Under the pieces are notes generated by a model. That model was not told the origin of the DNA. It saw nothing but the letters and a program-made list of their open reading frames with translations, and searched no databases. Shown here one piece after another: positions 51,675 to 64,000 of a stretch of DNA of 64,000 bases. The number at the start of each line of letters is the position of its first letter. The first letter of the stretch is position 1. A program made the position numbers and the translations under genes. The stretch is from Paratrimastix pyriformis (Eukaryota > Preaxostyla > Paratrimastigidae), in the NCBI GenBank assembly GCA_027972325.1, contig JAPMOS010000040.1, forward strand, positions 124,001 to 188,000, read 5' to 3'.

Positions 51675-52340
51675 CCTTTCGGCTTGTCTCTCCCCTCATT
51701 TTTGTTTGTGTGCCGTCCGCTGAGTCGTTTGTTATTATTGTTGGTGGTGGTGTTGATGGTGGTGTTGATGGTGTTGATGGTGGTGTTGATGGTGGTGTTG
51801 ATGGTGTTGATGGTGTTGATGGTGTTGATGGTGTTGATGGTGGTGGTGTTGGTGGTCGTTGCGTTCTTGTCGAATTGTTCCAATCCGCTCTGCGCGCGTC
51901 CTCTCCTCTCCCTCCCATTCCCCATGTTCCATCCAGGCACAATTTGAGTCGTTCTCCCTTCCTCTCCCCACACACACACCACACACACCACACCACACCA
52001 CACACCCAGCTTTTTTGACTACCCTCCCCCCTTCCTCTGACCATTTTCGTTCTTCCACCAACAACAAGTGTTCGTCCCTCGTTGATGATCCGATACGGGG
52101 AGGGGAGGGAGGAGGGAGGAGGGAGGGAGGGAGGAGGGAGGAGGGAGGGAGGGAGGAGGAGGGGAGGGAGGGGAGGGAGGGAGGGAGGGGAGGGAGGGAG
52201 GAGGGAGGGGGGAGGAGGGAGGGAGGGAGGGAGGGAGGAGGAGGAGGGGAGGGGGAGGGGGACGACACCGGCCGGGCATGTGGTGAATCTCACCCACGCA
52301 GAGGAGGGGGGTTGGCGCCAAACAATAAATTCAAAACCAA
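51200..52340. other. Intergenic simple-repeat field
   Basis: Holds (CAT)n (51470-51675), a (TGGTGTTGATGG)n stretch (51738-51855), CA/CACAC repeats near 51970-52005, and a purine tract of GGGAGGGA units (52095-52262). Unique pieces between show no recognisable gene. Confidence 0.7.
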
Positions 52341-52344
52341 CATG

Positions 52345-52395
52345 GGGGAAAAACGTGTTGGCCCGGGGACAATGGGGCAGTTGCCGGAGAAGAAC
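52345..52395 (-). mobile_element. 51-bp LINE 3' tip with 11-bp target duplication
   Basis: GGGGAAAAACGTGTTGGCCC through CCGGAGAAGAAC equals the LINE 3' end. AAACCAACATG flanks both sides (52334-52344 and 52396-52406). A minimal target-primed insertion. Confidence 0.9.
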
Positions 52396-52409
52396 AAACC
52401 AACATGAAC

Positions 52410-53061
52410 CGCACCGGGGAAGACTGAGGATATTGCCCCAGAGGTTAGGTATCGGGGCAACATGACCAGTGTGCCGCCCGGCGCCGAGACTGCAGGAAAC
52501 TCTGCGCGCGCCAACAACAGTCCGTGCCGCTTTCGTCACTATGCTGGAAAACTGACCCCATCCCCGTTTTTTTTGTGATTAGATCATTTGAACCCCCAAG
52601 CGCCCTCGAACAAGCTGCCATTAAAAGAGTCGACCAGAAGGGACCATCGTCCGTGTTGTTGTTGTTTCCACCTTGGATCCCTCATCATCACGCCAATTAG
52701 CACCTCCCCGAGATCTTTCCCTCGCCGAAGAGTGTCGGCTGTTTTACCACCTTTTTTTTCCCCCTCATGCGAAAACACAGTGATTCATTTGTAAATTTGA
52801 GACCTCAGATTTTTCAACAAAGTTCTGATGATGGAGCAAACTCATTATTCTCCCCTTCTCTTGTGCCCTCCCCGCGAACCGGGGGGAGGGGGATAACGAA
52901 TCAACACGATGGTAAAGGGGTCGGTTGCACAGGCGCCCCGCATCCACAGTCCAATCACACGCACCGCATTCGAAGATTGGGCCTTCTGCGTCGTTGGCAC
53001 CAGCTTGCGGGAGACATTGAGGGGGTGGGTGGGTGGTGGTGTGGAGGAGCAAAGGGACTGA

Positions 53062-53094
<33 letters not shown>

Positions 53095-53830
53095 GGGGGC
53101 GACGGCAGGGGCGGCAGTAGAAACCCGGTTGCAGAGACATGGACCACGACTGGGTTGCAGAGACGTTGGGGGTGGGGCATGTCGCCCACCCTGGCTGAAG
53201 AGACACACCACCCGTTGATGCGCCCGTCTTCTCCACTCTGTGCTGCGGACTGCACAGACTTTGTGTGATTGGTGGGGTGGATTTCTTGTGCTTTCTGTCC
53301 TGGCCATTCTGTTCTGAGGATTCTGTGGTTCGCTTACCCCCCCCCCCCCCCCCCCCCCCCCCCCCACCTCGCCACCCCGCCACCCCGCCTCCCCGCCACC
53401 ACCGCCTCCCCCGCCTCCCCCGCCTCCCCCCGGGTTGAAGAATGACAGTCCACTGGTGGTAGGCAGGGAGAGACATTACAAGTTACCTTCGGAAGAGGCC
53501 GCTGGACAGCACCGGTGCAGAAAGAGTGTTATTTTTTTTGTGGTGCACTTGTGTGTTACAACAATGCTACGTTTTCCTGGTCATTCTCCTCAACCCCCCG
53601 TTGTTTTCGCTTTTCATTCGTCCATTCGGCACTATATGGAAAAAAGTAGGCCGTCGGAATTCTTCTCAATTGTCTTAGTGGCCTCCTCCGAGGCTGCACA
53701 CACAGGAGAGACTGTTTGTCACCTTTTCCATTTGTGGGCAGGATGCGCCGACTTGACATGAACTTGACAGAAAAGGGGGTATCGGCCAGCGAGCTTCCGG
53801 CTATTTTGTGTTGTTGCGGGCTCTGCCAGT
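52410..53830. other. Intergenic region before CARMIL
   Basis: (TG)n at 53065-53090, a C tract at 53337-53367 followed by CGCC units, and GTTGCAGAGAC(G/A)T repeated near 53130 and 53155. No gene recognised. CARMIL promoter and 5' UTR should lie in the last few hundred bases. Confidence 0.5.
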
Positions 53831-53833
53831 CCA

Positions 53834-64000
<10,167 letters not shown>

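Overview
This window is nuclear DNA of an intron-rich, GC-rich eukaryote, most likely a protist; I cannot name the species. Every gene that can be followed is split by introns. Introns and intergenic gaps are packed with microsatellites, chiefly (ATG)n/(CAT)n tracts up to about 1.4 kb, plus poly-C runs and minisatellites. No rRNA, credible tRNA, operon or CRISPR array is seen. The most striking host trait is the splice donor. Where exons can be joined by protein homology and reading phase, introns almost always begin GTCCG or GTCTG (mostly GTCCGT/GTCTGT) instead of GTRAGT, and end in ordinary CAG or TAG, often after a pure C tract.

Layout: 1-4.92 kb, a (+) Plavaka/KDZ-like transposase gene with many introns, cut by the window edge. 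5.0-5.95 kb, a G-rich minisatellite and two exon-like pieces on (-). 6.48-8.49 kb, a TIR element flanked by TA. 8.68-9.10 kb, a small zinc-finger gene, then 1.2 kb of (CAT)n. 10.5-12.94 kb, an antisense flavoprotein fragment and an F-box-like/LRR gene. 14.2-17.85 kb, a (-) R2-like LINE with a restriction-like endonuclease. 18.3-22.36 kb, a (+) transposase-derived gene ending in a zinc knuckle. 22.98-23.71 kb, a RING/TRAF-type zinc-finger protein with a C-terminal membrane anchor. 25.4-29.6 kb, 32.5 kb and 35.2-37.9 kb, (-) genes or fragments of one Crinkler/RHS-like P-loop NTPase family. 29.7-32.44 kb, a (+) C2-domain protein with a Gly-Met tail. 38.0-40.36 kb, three LINE 3' pieces, one carrying a nested 644-bp TIR element. 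40.37-40.63 kb, a fossil scrap of an LTR retroelement. 40.65-42.6 kb, an unrecognised (+) gene.

43.86-50.76 kb holds a PDK1 (PDPK1) orthologue with kinase and C-terminal PH domains, the master kinase of AGC signalling. 53.83 kb to the window end holds a CARMIL/LRRC16 orthologue (PH-like domain plus leucine-rich repeats), a regulator of actin capping protein. These two are the firmest host anchors, and their introns show a second odd pattern: exon edges, together with their splice sites, are repeated two to four times inside the neighbouring intron.

Overall, a few conserved signalling and cytoskeletal genes sit among transposase-derived genes, NTPase/nuclease effector-like genes and LINE debris, all in a sea of simple repeats. 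Exon limits given here are read by eye from homology and splice phase. Some apparent frameshifts fall next to homopolymers and may be sequencing errors.
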